DNA of 64,000 bases from Methanopyrus sp. SNP6 (GTDB taxonomy: Archaea; JAADCQ01; Methanopyri; Methanopyrales; Methanopyraceae), in NCBI RefSeq assembly GCF_002201895.1, contig NZ_CP019436.1, positions 1,357,522 through 1,421,521 on the forward strand, read 5' to 3'. Both the position numbers and the translations under genes were made by a program. Below, one piece after another: positions 18,413 to 26,263 of this stretch (position 1 is the stretch's first letter; each line of letters opens with the position of its first letter). The notes beneath the pieces were generated by a model. It was not told where the DNA came from, did not search any database, and saw only the letters and a program-made list of their open reading frames with translations.

Positions 18413-19765
18413 TCATCGCGGGAACTTGGGCGGTATCCGACCGTCCCTGCGGAACATGGTCGGTCGGTAGTCCGATACGTCCATGACCGGGGCCCTGCCG
18501 AGTAGTCCGCCCATCTCGAACTCGTCCCCGGGCTCCTTGCCCGGCGCTGGGATGATCCTGACCGCCGTCGGCTTGCCCGTAGCCACGCCGATCGCCGCCT
18601 CGTCAGCGATGATACCCGCGATGGTCTCGACCGGGGTGTCTCCGGGCACGACAACCATGTCGATCCCAACGGAGCACACCGCGGTCATGGCCTCAAGCTT
18701 CTCGAGGGTGAGGACTTCCTCCGCCGCTCGGGCCATCCCCGCGTCCTCGCTCACCGGGATGAACGCCTCGCTGTAACCGCCGTGTCTCGAGGTCGCGGCC
18801 GCTCCACCCTTCTTGATCGCGTCCATCAGCAGGTACAGCGCGGCCGTGCTTCCGGGACAACCGCACGATTCTAGGCCAATCCTCTCCAGGATCTCCGCGA
18901 CACTGTCGCCGTCCTCTGGGGTCGGGGCCAGCGACAGGTCCACGGCCCCGAACTCCACCCCTAGTCGCTCCGCCACCCGATGGCCCACCAACTCGCCCAC
19001 TCGGGTGATCTTGAACGCTGTCCGCTTGATCTCGTCGTGCAGCGTCCGGAAGTCGGCGTCCTTCAACTCCTCGACGACTGCTCGGACGACGCCCGGTCCC
19101 GAGATCCCCACGTTGACGCACGCCTCGGGTTGTCCGACCCCGTGGAATGCTCCGGCCATGAACGGCGTGTTCTCGGGAGCGTTGGTCAGCGCCACGAGTC
19201 TGGCACAACCGTGCCCCTCGGTGCGTTCCGCGGTCTCCTTGACGGCCTCCGCGGTCCTGTACACCGCGTCCATGTTAATCCCGTAGCGCTCGTCCGCGAC
19301 CACGACCGACGCGCAGAGCCGCTCCGTCTCCTCGATGGCTTCCGGGATAGTGTCCAGTACGGCCTCGTCAGCCTCCGTGAACCCGTCGTAAACGAGCGCC
19401 GTGTACCCACCGAGGTAGTCGACACCAACCTCCTCCGCCGCCTCGTCCAACGCCTCCGCGATGGTCAGGACGGCCTCGCGCCCCTCCTTCCGGATGGCAG
19501 ACGCGGCCACGAGTGAGCATGGTGTGACGGCGATTCGCTTGTTCACCACAGGCACTCCAAGCTCGTCCTCCACCTCCTCTACGACCTCCACGAGGTCACC
19601 GGCGACCTCGACGATCTTCTCGCGAACGCCCCGCGCCAGCTCCTCCGGATCCGGGTGGGCGCAGTCCAGGAGGTTGATCCCAAGTGTCACCGCTCGGACA
19701 TCGAGGTTCCGCATCCGGATCATCTCGATGGTCTCGATGACCTCCTCCACGTCCAGACTGGACAT
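18413..19765 (-). CDS. UPF0210 family protein
   Basis: A 450-residue member of the UPF0210 (COG2848) family, related in fold to pyruvate formate-lyase type proteins by annotation but without demonstrated radical chemistry. Conserved blocks include KRIAVTPCSLVAAS, NAPENTPFMAGAFHGVGQPE, GISGPGVVRA, DLSLAPTPEDGDSVAEILE and AVCSVGIDMVVVPGDT, followed by PVMDVSDYRP at the end. It is almost always encoded beside the small ACT protein found immediately upstream here, six bases away, and the pair is presumably one operon sensing or acting on an amino-acid-like ligand. Function is unknown. Confidence 0.9.
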   Translation of the reverse strand: MSSLDVEEVIETIEMIRMRNLDVRAVTLGINLLDCAHPDPEELARGVREKIVEVAGDLVEVVEEVEDELGVPVVNKRIAVTPCSLVAASAIRKEGREAVLTIAEALDEAAEEVGVDYLGGYTALVYDGFTEADEAVLDTIPEAIEETERLCASVVVADERYGINMDAVYRTAEAVKETAERTEGHGCARLVALTNAPENTPFMAGAFHGVGQPEACVNVGISGPGVVRAVVEELKDADFRTLHDEIKRTAFKITRVGELVGHRVAERLGVEFGAVDLSLAPTPEDGDSVAEILERIGLESCGCPGSTAALYLLMDAIKKGGAAATSRHGGYSEAFIPVSEDAGMARAAEEVLTLEKLEAMTAVCSVGIDMVVVPGDTPVETIAGIIADEAAIGVATGKPTAVRIIPAPGKEPGDEFEMGGLLGRAPVMDVSDYRPTMFRRDGRIPPKFPR

Positions 19766-19770
19766 GAGGC

Positions 19771-20043
19771 CTACACCCGGTGCATCGCGCGGTACACGTC
19801 CTCATGCTGAACGATCACGTCGACACCGAGCTCTTCGCCAGCCTTTTGAAGCTCCTTCCTCAGCTCACCCACACTCACGTCGGCCTCTGAGAGGTCGACG
19901 AGCATGACCATCGCGAACAGGTCACGTAGTACCGTCTGGGAGATGTCCTCGATGTTCGCGTTGTGTTCGGCCAGAACGCTCGAGATTCCGGCTACGATAC
20001 CTGGTCGGTCCGCACCGATCACGGTCACCACCGCGCGGGTCAA
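19771..20043 (-). CDS. ACT domain-containing protein UPF0237
   Basis: A 90-residue stand-alone ACT domain: VVTVIGADRPGIVAGISSVLAEHNANIEDISQT is split across the classic ligand-binding turn, and FAMVMLVDLSEADVSVGEL forms the second strand-helix. Such proteins bind small ligands, often amino acids, as dimers. It is co-encoded with the UPF0210 gene. A TTG start follows GGGGGCATCGAG. Regulation of or by the partner is an inference from this conserved pairing. Confidence 0.9.
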   Translation of the reverse strand: MTRAVVTVIGADRPGIVAGISSVLAEHNANIEDISQTVLRDLFAMVMLVDLSEADVSVGELRKELQKAGEELGVDVIVQHEDVYRAMHRV

Positions 20044-20254
20044 CTCGATGCCCCCAGGAGCGTGATCGCGACCGTCAGAAAGGTTTTCCTCGAAGGGCCC
20101 GAGGACCGGGACGGAGTGCGGACGCCGCTTCGACGTCGAACTGCGGAACGGGCCTTCCGACAGCTCGTGGAAGTACCCGACCCGCGACGTCAGATACCGG
20201 TAATCGCCTTCCGACTCCGAATTCCGAACAGAGATTTAACTTCGGGCAGTCTCG
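20044..20254. promoter_or_regulatory. divergent intergenic region with a probable uppP promoter
   Basis: The 211 bases separate divergent operons. AGATTTAAC at 20231-20239 lies about 25 bases before the uppP GTG codons, the position of an archaeal TATA box for a nearly leaderless message. I find no gene here. Confidence 0.4.
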
Positions 20255-21076
20255 GTGGTGGAGGGGGTGCGGGAGATCGAGTTATTGACCGCCGTCCTGG
20301 CCGGCGTGGTGCAGGGTATCACGGAATGGTTACCGATCAGCAGCGAAGGTCAGGCGACAATGACGATGATGAAGGTACTAGGTATCCCACCCTCGACCGC
20401 GATGGACCTGGCGCTCTGGCTCCACGCCGGCACATTGCTCGCCGTGCTGTTACGGTTCGGAGTCCCGTACTGGATGACGGTGAAGGACCTACTGACGGGC
20501 GGACCGTGGCGGCGACCGGGACTGTTCTTGATCGTTGCCACGGTTTGTACGGCCGTCGTCGGGCTCCCTGTCTACAAGGCATTGAAGGGTATCTTCTCGG
20601 CCGCCACGGGAGACGCGATCCAGATGGCTATCGGAGGTGCCCTGATCGTCACGGGACTCCCCCTTCGGATATCGCCCGAAGGACTGAGGGACCGCAGAGA
20701 TGTCAACGTCGTGGACGCCATCACCGTGGGCTTGGGGCAGGGGTTCTCGGTGATCCCCGGGATCAGCCGATCAGGTACGACGATGGCGCTCCTGCTCTGG
20801 CGTAAGTTCGACGGTAGAGAGGCAGTATGGTTGTCGTTCTACCTGGCCGGTCCGGCGATGTTAGGCGCGACGGCTCTGGAGCTTAAGGAGGGGCTGAGCG
20901 CGGCCACGAAGATGGGCACGACGTGGATGGTGACGGCGATAGTGGTGTCCTTCGTCGTGAGCTTGATCTGTATGGAGGCGCTGCTGCGGGTGGCGAGGCG
21001 TCTCGACTTCTCGAAGGTGTGCCTGCTATTGGGTGGGATCGCGCTCTTAGTGCCGCTAGCGGCCAAGATGATCTGA
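20255..21076 (+). CDS. uppP: undecaprenyl-diphosphatase-like (UppP/BacA)
   Basis: A 273-residue polytopic membrane protein with both family signatures: GVVQGITEWLPISSEGQAT near the N-terminus and VIPGISRSGTTMALLLWRK in the second repeat. About eight membrane segments are visible. In bacteria it dephosphorylates undecaprenyl diphosphate; in archaea the lipid carrier would be dolichyl or another polyprenyl diphosphate used for glycan export. Starts at two adjacent GTGs (20255, 20258) and a third at 20267 are possible; no good ribosome site is present, consistent with a leaderless mRNA. crcB begins nine bases later. Confidence 0.9.
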   Translation: MVEGVREIELLTAVLAGVVQGITEWLPISSEGQATMTMMKVLGIPPSTAMDLALWLHAGTLLAVLLRFGVPYWMTVKDLLTGGPWRRPGLFLIVATVCTAVVGLPVYKALKGIFSAATGDAIQMAIGGALIVTGLPLRISPEGLRDRRDVNVVDAITVGLGQGFSVIPGISRSGTTMALLLWRKFDGREAVWLSFYLAGPAMLGATALELKEGLSAATKMGTTWMVTAIVVSFVVSLICMEALLRVARRLDFSKVCLLLGGIALLVPLAAKMI

Positions 21077-21084
21077 GAGGGGTG

Positions 21085-21474
21085 ATGAAAATCGGGGTCC
21101 GGGAGTTGGCCGCCGTGGCGGTCGGAGGCGCGTTGGGGGCTGTCTGTCGCTACTTGCTGTCAGGTCTCGTGCCGCAGGTGCGTGGGTTCCCTGTGGGGAC
21201 GGTCCTCGTGAATACCCTCGGGTCGTTCATCTTCGGATTCCTAGCCTGGTTGATGATGTTCGGCTCGCTCTCCCCCAAGATCCGAGCGCTCGCGATGGTG
21301 GGGTTTTGCGGGAGCCTAACCACGCTGAGCACGATGGCGTACGAGACCGTGGAGCTGCTAAAAGCCTCACCGGTACTCTCCATTCTCTACTTAACAGCTA
21401 ACATCGTGTTCGGGATCGCGGCCATGATCGGTGGTATGGCGGCGGCGCACGTGGTATGGTCGGGGAGGGCGTGA
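21085..21474 (+). CDS. crcB: fluoride channel CrcB/Fluc
   Basis: A 129-residue, four-helix membrane protein. GGALGAVCRYLLSGL, FPVGTVLVNTLGSFIFGFL and GFCGSLTTLSTMAYETVELL are the Fluc signatures (N in VNTLGS and the STMAYET phenylalanine-track region). Dual-topology Fluc dimers export fluoride. The ATG is flanked by GAGAGGGGTG. It is followed, with a GTGA overlap, by a DUF190 gene, a frequent fluoride-operon partner. I see no fluoride riboswitch in the nine-base gap before it. Confidence 0.92.
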   Translation: MKIGVRELAAVAVGGALGAVCRYLLSGLVPQVRGFPVGTVLVNTLGSFIFGFLAWLMMFGSLSPKIRALAMVGFCGSLTTLSTMAYETVELLKASPVLSILYLTANIVFGIAAMIGGMAAAHVVWSGRA

Positions 21475-21809
21475 GGTTGGTCAGGGAGATCGAGGAGCCG
21501 GTGAGACTGAAGGTGTACCTGCTCGAGGGGGACAGAGTCGATGGAGTGCCGGCGGTAGACTGGATCCTCGAACGCGTACGCGAGCTTGGACTGAGAGGAG
21601 CCACCGTATACCGCTGCTTCGCGGGCTGCGGCCGTCGCGGGCACTCAGAGGCGCGTATCCTCAGGACGTCGATGAACCTGCCCGTGGTCGTCGAGGTGGT
21701 GGACAGTCTGGAGAAGGTCGAGCGCCTTCTGGAGCTCCTCAAAGAGCGTCTCGACGTGGGCGTCGTAACCCTGGAGCGGTTAGAGGTCGCGTACGACCTG
21801 GAGGGGTGA
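21471..21809 (+). CDS. DUF190 family protein
   Basis: A 112-residue protein of the DUF190 (COG1993) family, PII-like in fold. KVYLLEGDRVDGVPAVDWILE and GLRGATVYRCFAGCGRRGH match the family's first strand-helix and nucleotide-loop region. The GTG start overlaps the crcB stop by four bases and follows GGGGAGGGC, so expression is coupled to the fluoride channel. A regulatory or fluoride-stress role is inferred from this conserved pairing. An ATG five codons upstream is also in frame. Confidence 0.85.
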   Translation: MRLVREIEEPVRLKVYLLEGDRVDGVPAVDWILERVRELGLRGATVYRCFAGCGRRGHSEARILRTSMNLPVVVEVVDSLEKVERLLELLKERLDVGVVTLERLEVAYDLEG

Positions 21810-21813
21810 GCAC

Positions 21814-23007
21814 GTGCAGAGTCCGTACGTACGCGAGGCCGTGAGGGAGATGAACCTGCCGGACGAGGTTATAATCTACGACACGACGCTGAGGGATGGT
21901 GAGCAGACTCCGGGTGTCAGCTTCACGCCCGAGCAGAAGCTGGAGATCGCACACCTACTGGACGAACTGGGTGTGCAGCAGATCGAGGCCGGGTTCCCGG
22001 TGGTGTCCGAGGGTGAGCGGGACGCCGTGCGCATGGTAGCTTCCGAGGGATTGGACGCAGACGTACTGTGCCTGGCTAGGACGCTACGGGGTGACGTGGA
22101 CGCGGCGCTGGATTGCGATGTGGATGGTGTCATCACCTTCATCGCGACCTCCGAGCTGCACCTGAAGTACAAGCTCCGGATGTCGAGGGAGGAGGTGCTC
22201 GAGCGGATCGCCGACACGGTCGAGTACGCGAAGGACCACGGGCTGTGGGTGGCGTTCTCCGCGGAGGACGGGACAAGGACGGAGTTCGAGTTCCTGAAGA
22301 GAGTGTACCGGACTGCGGAAGAGTGCGGGGCGGACCGCGTCCACGCGACGGACACCGTCGGCGTCATGATCCCTGCGGCGATGCGCCTTTTCGTGACGAA
22401 GATCCGCGAGATCGTGAACCTACCCATCGGCGTGCACTGCCACGACGACTTCGGTATGGCCGTGGCCAACTCGTTGGCCGCCGTCGAGGTGGGGGCACAG
22501 GCGATCTCCACCACCGTGAACGGGATCGGTGAGCGCGCGGGCAACGCGGCCCTCGAAGAGGTTATCATGGCACTCAAGAAGCTGTACGGGATCGACCCGG
22601 GGTTCAACATCGAGGTACTTGCGGAACTCTCGAGGAAGGTCTCGGAGTACTCCGGTATCGACGTGCCCCCGAACAAAGCCGTCGTGGGCGAGAACGCCTT
22701 CAGGCACGAGTCCGGGATCCACGTGGCCGCGGTCCTGGAGGAGCCGCGCACTTACGAACCTATGGATCCCAACGAGGTTGGTATGGACCGGAAGATCGTC
22801 CTCGGTAAGCACACCGGACGTAAGGCGGTGGTCGCGAAGTTGGAGGAGCTGGGCGTGGAACCGGAGGAGGAGATCGTCGAGGAGGTCCTCAGGAGGATCA
22901 AAGCTCTCGGGGACCGGCGGGTCAGGGTCACCGACTCCAAGCTCGAGGAGGTCGTCCGGAACGTGCTGGGATCGAGAGGTGACCGAGACGATCCAGGTAA
23001 TCGATGA
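21814..23007 (+). CDS. aksA: homocitrate synthase-type acyltransferase (AksA)
   Basis: A 397-residue member of the isopropylmalate/homocitrate synthase family. IYDTTLRDGEQTPGVSF holds the catalytic metal aspartate, VHCHDDFGMAVANSLAAV the HxH metal pair, and NGIGERAGNAALEEV the third signature. It lacks the roughly 120-residue C-terminal leucine-regulatory domain of LeuA, ending soon after LGKHTGRKAVV and a short helical domain, which fits AksA of coenzyme B synthesis. AksA condenses 2-oxoglutarate and its homologs with acetyl-CoA. Neighbouring LeuC/LeuD-type genes support this. Citramalate synthase is the main alternative. Its last 80 bases overlap a convergent gene. Confidence 0.88.
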   Translation: MQSPYVREAVREMNLPDEVIIYDTTLRDGEQTPGVSFTPEQKLEIAHLLDELGVQQIEAGFPVVSEGERDAVRMVASEGLDADVLCLARTLRGDVDAALDCDVDGVITFIATSELHLKYKLRMSREEVLERIADTVEYAKDHGLWVAFSAEDGTRTEFEFLKRVYRTAEECGADRVHATDTVGVMIPAAMRLFVTKIREIVNLPIGVHCHDDFGMAVANSLAAVEVGAQAISTTVNGIGERAGNAALEEVIMALKKLYGIDPGFNIEVLAELSRKVSEYSGIDVPPNKAVVGENAFRHESGIHVAAVLEEPRTYEPMDPNEVGMDRKIVLGKHTGRKAVVAKLEELGVEPEEEIVEEVLRRIKALGDRRVRVTDSKLEEVVRNVLGSRGDRDDPGNR

Positions 23008-23494
23008 GTCCCCAGGCTTCCTCCGCGTACTCCAGGAACGCGTCCGCCTTATCGGGCCAGGACCCCTCGATCGACGCCGAAGGGTTCGCGGCGAGCCATC
23101 TCAGGGCAAGTTTCACCAGCCCGTCCTGTCTGTCGTCCCCGGTGGGCGCTATCCGTAACCCCGAGACGCGCCGTCCCGACCTCTCCAACGGTTCCATCGG
23201 CAGCGCGCACCTGCCCACCGGTCCGAGGAGGTCGCACACTAGACATGTCACGTAAAGGTCTTCTTCGTACAGGTAACGGCGACCCGACTCAAGGATCCTG
23301 CCAGCCGCCTCTAGGTCCCACATCGAGAGGTAGCCCCGCGGCCGGTACTTACCGACGTCTCGCGGATGACAGTAAGGAGGTCCCCCGATAGGACATGCGA
23401 AGGCCGGGTGACCGACTTCCCGCAGTACCACCTCGCACAACGCCCGACGGAGGAGCTTCCTGCAATCCTCCTGCCGAGATCGTATCACTATCAA
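22928..23494 (-). CDS. hypothetical cysteine-containing protein
   Basis: A 188-residue protein I do not recognise. Cysteines cluster in two areas: FACPIGGPPYCHP near residue 35 and VTCLVCDLLGPVGRC near residue 85, a spacing that could hold an Fe-S cluster or zinc. The remainder is soluble with a helical C-terminus. The TTG start has a strong ribosome site (GGGGGGTAGGCTGGG), which argues that the gene is real although its 3' end lies antisense to the last 26 codons of aksA. It is divergent from the leuC-type gene 31 bases away. Confidence 0.6.
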   Translation of the reverse strand: MIVIRSRQEDCRKLLRRALCEVVLREVGHPAFACPIGGPPYCHPRDVGKYRPRGYLSMWDLEAAGRILESGRRYLYEEDLYVTCLVCDLLGPVGRCALPMEPLERSGRRVSGLRIAPTGDDRQDGLVKLALRWLAANPSASIEGSWPDKADAFLEYAEEAWGLIDYLDRLGHLSIPARSGRPPRAWSR

Positions 23495-23524
23495 CCCAGC
23501 CTACCCCCCGAAGGGGGAGCGGAC

Positions 23525-24733
23525 GTGGCGTCCGTCGCGGAGAGGATCCTCTCGGAGAGGGTCGGAGAACATGTCGAAGCCGGCGAGGCCGTGTACGTGG
23601 AACCCGACGTGATCATGTTGCACGACGGGTCCGGAGCGACCGCCCTCAGGACGCTGCGAGAGCTCGGTGTGGAACGCGTCGAGAGTCCGGAGAAAGTCGT
23701 TCTAATCTTCGATCACTCCGTACCTCCCAGCTCGGTGGAGGCGGCGAACTGCCAGAACGAGCTCCTCGAGTTCGCCCGACGCCATGGGATCGAGCACGTC
23801 CACGTGGACGAGGGTGTATGCCATCAGGTGCTCGTCGAGGAGGGGTACGCTGGACCCGGTCGGGTGATTTTCGGCGGCGACTCCCATACCCCGACCGCGG
23901 GAGCCGTTTCCGCCCTCGCGTTCGGGTTCGGAGGAACGGACATGGCCTTCGCCCTCCTCTACGGCGAGCTCTGGATTCGGGTCCCAAGGACCGTGCGAGT
24001 GCACGTCGAGGGCGAGCTGAAGGAACCCACCACCGCCAAGGACCTGGCCCTGACCGTGGTCGGCGAGTTGGGTGCAGGGTACGCGGACTACGCGGTCCTC
24101 GAGTACACGGGGTTCCCAGAGCGCATGCCGCTCGGCGACCGTATGTGCCTGTGTAACCTGGCCACGGAGGCCGGTGCGAAGTCCGCGTACGTACCACCGG
24201 AAGGGGGTCCCGAGGAACTCCGACCTGGGGACGCGGACGAGGTGATCGAGCTGGACGCCTCCGAGGTCGAGCCAGTGGTCTCGGTCCCGCACCGCGTCGA
24301 TGACGTGCGACCCGTGGGCGACGTCCAAGGTGTGGAGGTGACCAGGGTGTTCGTGGGATCCTGCACCAACGGTCGCTACAAAGACGTGAAGACTTTCACC
24401 GAGATCCTGGAGGAACTCGGCGGTCCCCACCCCGATGTGCGGATCGTAGTCGTACCGGCGTCTCGCCGAGTGCTCGAGCGCATGACGGAGACTGGGATAA
24501 CCCTGAAACTGATCCGTATGGGCGTCACGATCGCCCCACCCGGCTGCGGGCCCTGCTTAGGTGAACACCTCGGAGTGCTCGGAGACGACGACATCTGCGT
24601 CTCCACGGCGAACCGGAACTTCCCTGGTAGGATGGGATCCCGGGGGGCCGAGATATACCTGGCGAGTCCCGTGACGGCCGCAGTCGCAGCGGCGGAGGGA
24701 GAGCTGGTAGACCCACAAGACGTCCTAAGGTGA
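23525..24733 (+). CDS. leuC: 3-isopropylmalate dehydratase/homoaconitase large subunit
   Basis: A 402-residue large subunit of the aconitase family that isomerises isopropylmalate or homocitrate-type acids. GDSHTPTAGAVSALAFGFGG, the [4Fe-4S] ligands in VFVGSCTNGRYKD (first Cys) and APPGCGPCLGEHLG (CxxC), and STANRNFPGRMGS near the end are diagnostic. Together with the small subunit 0.5 kb downstream and the nearby aksA it most probably serves 2-oxosuberate synthesis for coenzyme B, perhaps also leucine. The GTG start lies behind GGGGGAGCGGAC; longer upstream frames are not conserved. Confidence 0.92.
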   Translation: MASVAERILSERVGEHVEAGEAVYVEPDVIMLHDGSGATALRTLRELGVERVESPEKVVLIFDHSVPPSSVEAANCQNELLEFARRHGIEHVHVDEGVCHQVLVEEGYAGPGRVIFGGDSHTPTAGAVSALAFGFGGTDMAFALLYGELWIRVPRTVRVHVEGELKEPTTAKDLALTVVGELGAGYADYAVLEYTGFPERMPLGDRMCLCNLATEAGAKSAYVPPEGGPEELRPGDADEVIELDASEVEPVVSVPHRVDDVRPVGDVQGVEVTRVFVGSCTNGRYKDVKTFTEILEELGGPHPDVRIVVVPASRRVLERMTETGITLKLIRMGVTIAPPGCGPCLGEHLGVLGDDDICVSTANRNFPGRMGSRGAEIYLASPVTAAVAAAEGELVDPQDVLR

Positions 24734-25212
24734 GCTTCTTGAGCGAACGGATGAACAAGCTAGCGTACAGACTCCTCGACATCACGGTACACGTCGTGAT
24801 GATCCTCATCCTCGCCATCACCCTCTTCATCTTCGGGGTAGGCGTGTACGACATTGTGAAGACTTTCCTCACCAGTCCTTACCAGGTTCGTTTCCGCATG
24901 ACTTTCGGACTCATCGTGGAGTGTGTGTTCGATGTGCTCCTGCTCCTTGAGGTCTATCAGAGCGTACTCGAAACTCTCAGTCACCGACGCGTGCCGCTGC
25001 GGTACGTTGTAGACATCACCATCATCATGATACTTCGGGAGACGTTCCTGAAATACTACCGAGGAGTCATACAGCCTGTCGAGCTGCTCTCGGTGACCGC
25101 TATGTTGACAGTACTCGTCGTGTCACGCGTCGTCGTACTCAAGTACTCACCCGACTACTTCGAAGCTCATTTCAAGGAAATACGGGGGCAAGAGCGTGAA
25201 GTGGAGCGGTAG
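24730..25212 (+). CDS. PsiE-like membrane protein
   Basis: A 160-residue protein with four predicted membrane helices (about residues 12-45, 55-80, 92-105, 115-140). The pattern, with ITLFIFGVGVYDI in the first helix and a polar HRRVPLRYVVDITIIMILRE loop-helix, resembles the PsiE (phosphate-starvation-inducible) family. Its function is not known. It is wedged between the two dehydratase subunit genes: its GTG overlaps the leuC stop by four bases, and its last 17 bases overlap leuD. Such tight coupling suggests co-regulation but no obvious biochemical link. Confidence 0.7.
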   Translation: MSFLSERMNKLAYRLLDITVHVVMILILAITLFIFGVGVYDIVKTFLTSPYQVRFRMTFGLIVECVFDVLLLLEVYQSVLETLSHRRVPLRYVVDITIIMILRETFLKYYRGVIQPVELLSVTAMLTVLVVSRVVVLKYSPDYFEAHFKEIRGQEREVER

Positions 25213-25702
25213 GGGACACGTGTTCGGAGACGACGTCGACACCGATCAGATCATCCCCGGACGTTACCTGAGGAGGGTCTCTTACGATGAGCTCGGCCGC
25301 TACGCCATGACCGGTGTTGACCCGGAGTTCCCCGAGAAGGTCCGTGAGGGCGACGTGATCGTGGCCGGGAAGAACTTCGGCTGCGGTTCCTCCCGCGAAC
25401 AAGCCGTCATGGCACTCCAGCAGGCTGGGGTCACCTGTGTGGTAGCGAGGTCCTTCTCCCGTATCTTCTACCGGAACGCGATCAACCGCGGGCTACCCAC
25501 AGTCGAGGCCGAGAAGGATCCTACCGAGGTGGTGGAGGATGGCGACCGGGTCACCGTAGACTTGGACGAGCTGGTTCTCCGGGTCGGGTCAGAGGAGGTA
25601 CCGCTGCGCGAGCCCCCCAAGTTCGCGCTACGAGCCTGGGAACAGGGGGGTTTATTGGAGATGGCCAGAAGGAACCCGAATAAGCCGCCCTGGAGGGACT
25701 GA
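25196..25702 (+). CDS. leuD: 3-isopropylmalate dehydratase/homoaconitase small subunit
   Basis: A 168-residue swivel-domain subunit that completes the dehydratase active site with the LeuC-type protein. DVDTDQIIPGRYLRRVSYDE includes the substrate-specificity loop, and GKNFGCGSSREQAVMAL is the family signature. In methanogen enzymes a loop of the form YLR(T) with arginine at the third position marks homoaconitase, whereas isopropylmalate-specific enzymes carry a hydrophobic residue; YLRR here favours homoaconitase or a dual enzyme. That reading is from family knowledge. The GTG follows GGGGGCAAGAGC and overlaps the PsiE-like gene. Confidence 0.92.
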   Translation: MKWSGRGHVFGDDVDTDQIIPGRYLRRVSYDELGRYAMTGVDPEFPEKVREGDVIVAGKNFGCGSSREQAVMALQQAGVTCVVARSFSRIFYRNAINRGLPTVEAEKDPTEVVEDGDRVTVDLDELVLRVGSEEVPLREPPKFALRAWEQGGLLEMARRNPNKPPWRD

Positions 25703-25788
25703 CTCGTGCTAGCGTACTGATCGGAAATCGCCGACGTTTCCGTAGCCCGCGGGAATGTTACGACGACCGGAACGTTCGGGGCTCTAAA

Positions 25789-26205
25789 ATGAGAGATCTT
25801 CTGAAAATCGTAAGTTGGTTGCGCGCACGACGCGTGGTGGAGGTGGGTCACGGGAGGAACCTCCGATACCTCAAGGAACTGATGAGGCTCGGAATTGACG
25901 CGTATGGGGTAGAGATCGATATACAGCACGTCCGACGGGCGTTGAATGAAGGAATACCTTCGGTCAACGCGGACGCTATCAAGGAGTCAAGATGGATACT
26001 GCGGACACTACGTCCTGATCTGGTGTACGCCGTGCGACCGCCGGTGGAACTGGCGGTGGGACTGATAGAGCGGTACCCGACGGTCGCACTGAAGATGATG
26101 GAGGAGGAACGGTACGAGTTGCCGGAATCGCTAGTACGGGTCGGAGGTTGGCTTCTACACTGTGTTCGATTTTCACACTTTCGAGAAAAACCGAAAAAGC
26201 CTTGA
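25789..26205 (+). CDS. UPF0146 family protein
   Basis: A 138-residue protein of the archaeal UPF0146 family, a small Rossmann fold related to SAM methyltransferases. RVVEVGHGRNLRYLKEL resembles motif I (VEVGxGxN), GIDAYGVEID the acidic end of strand 2, and PDLVYAVRPPVEL the family's hallmark PP loop. It lacks space for a full methyltransferase, so activity is unproven. The ATG lies seven bases after GGGG. The 3' end is 58 bases before the hydrogenase small subunit. Confidence 0.75.
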   Translation: MRDLLKIVSWLRARRVVEVGHGRNLRYLKELMRLGIDAYGVEIDIQHVRRALNEGIPSVNADAIKESRWILRTLRPDLVYAVRPPVELAVGLIERYPTVALKMMEEERYELPESLVRVGGWLLHCVRFSHFREKPKKP

Positions 26206-26263
26206 ACGGCCCGGTGGAGGGGCGGCGCGGAGGCGAGTTCCGCCATTTTCGGGGGAGTGCTCA

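Noticed and set aside
21061..21090. Fluoride riboswitch before crcB
   Set aside because: Only nine bases separate the genes. The GGGGTGATG there is the ribosome site, and no pseudoknot pairing is visible.
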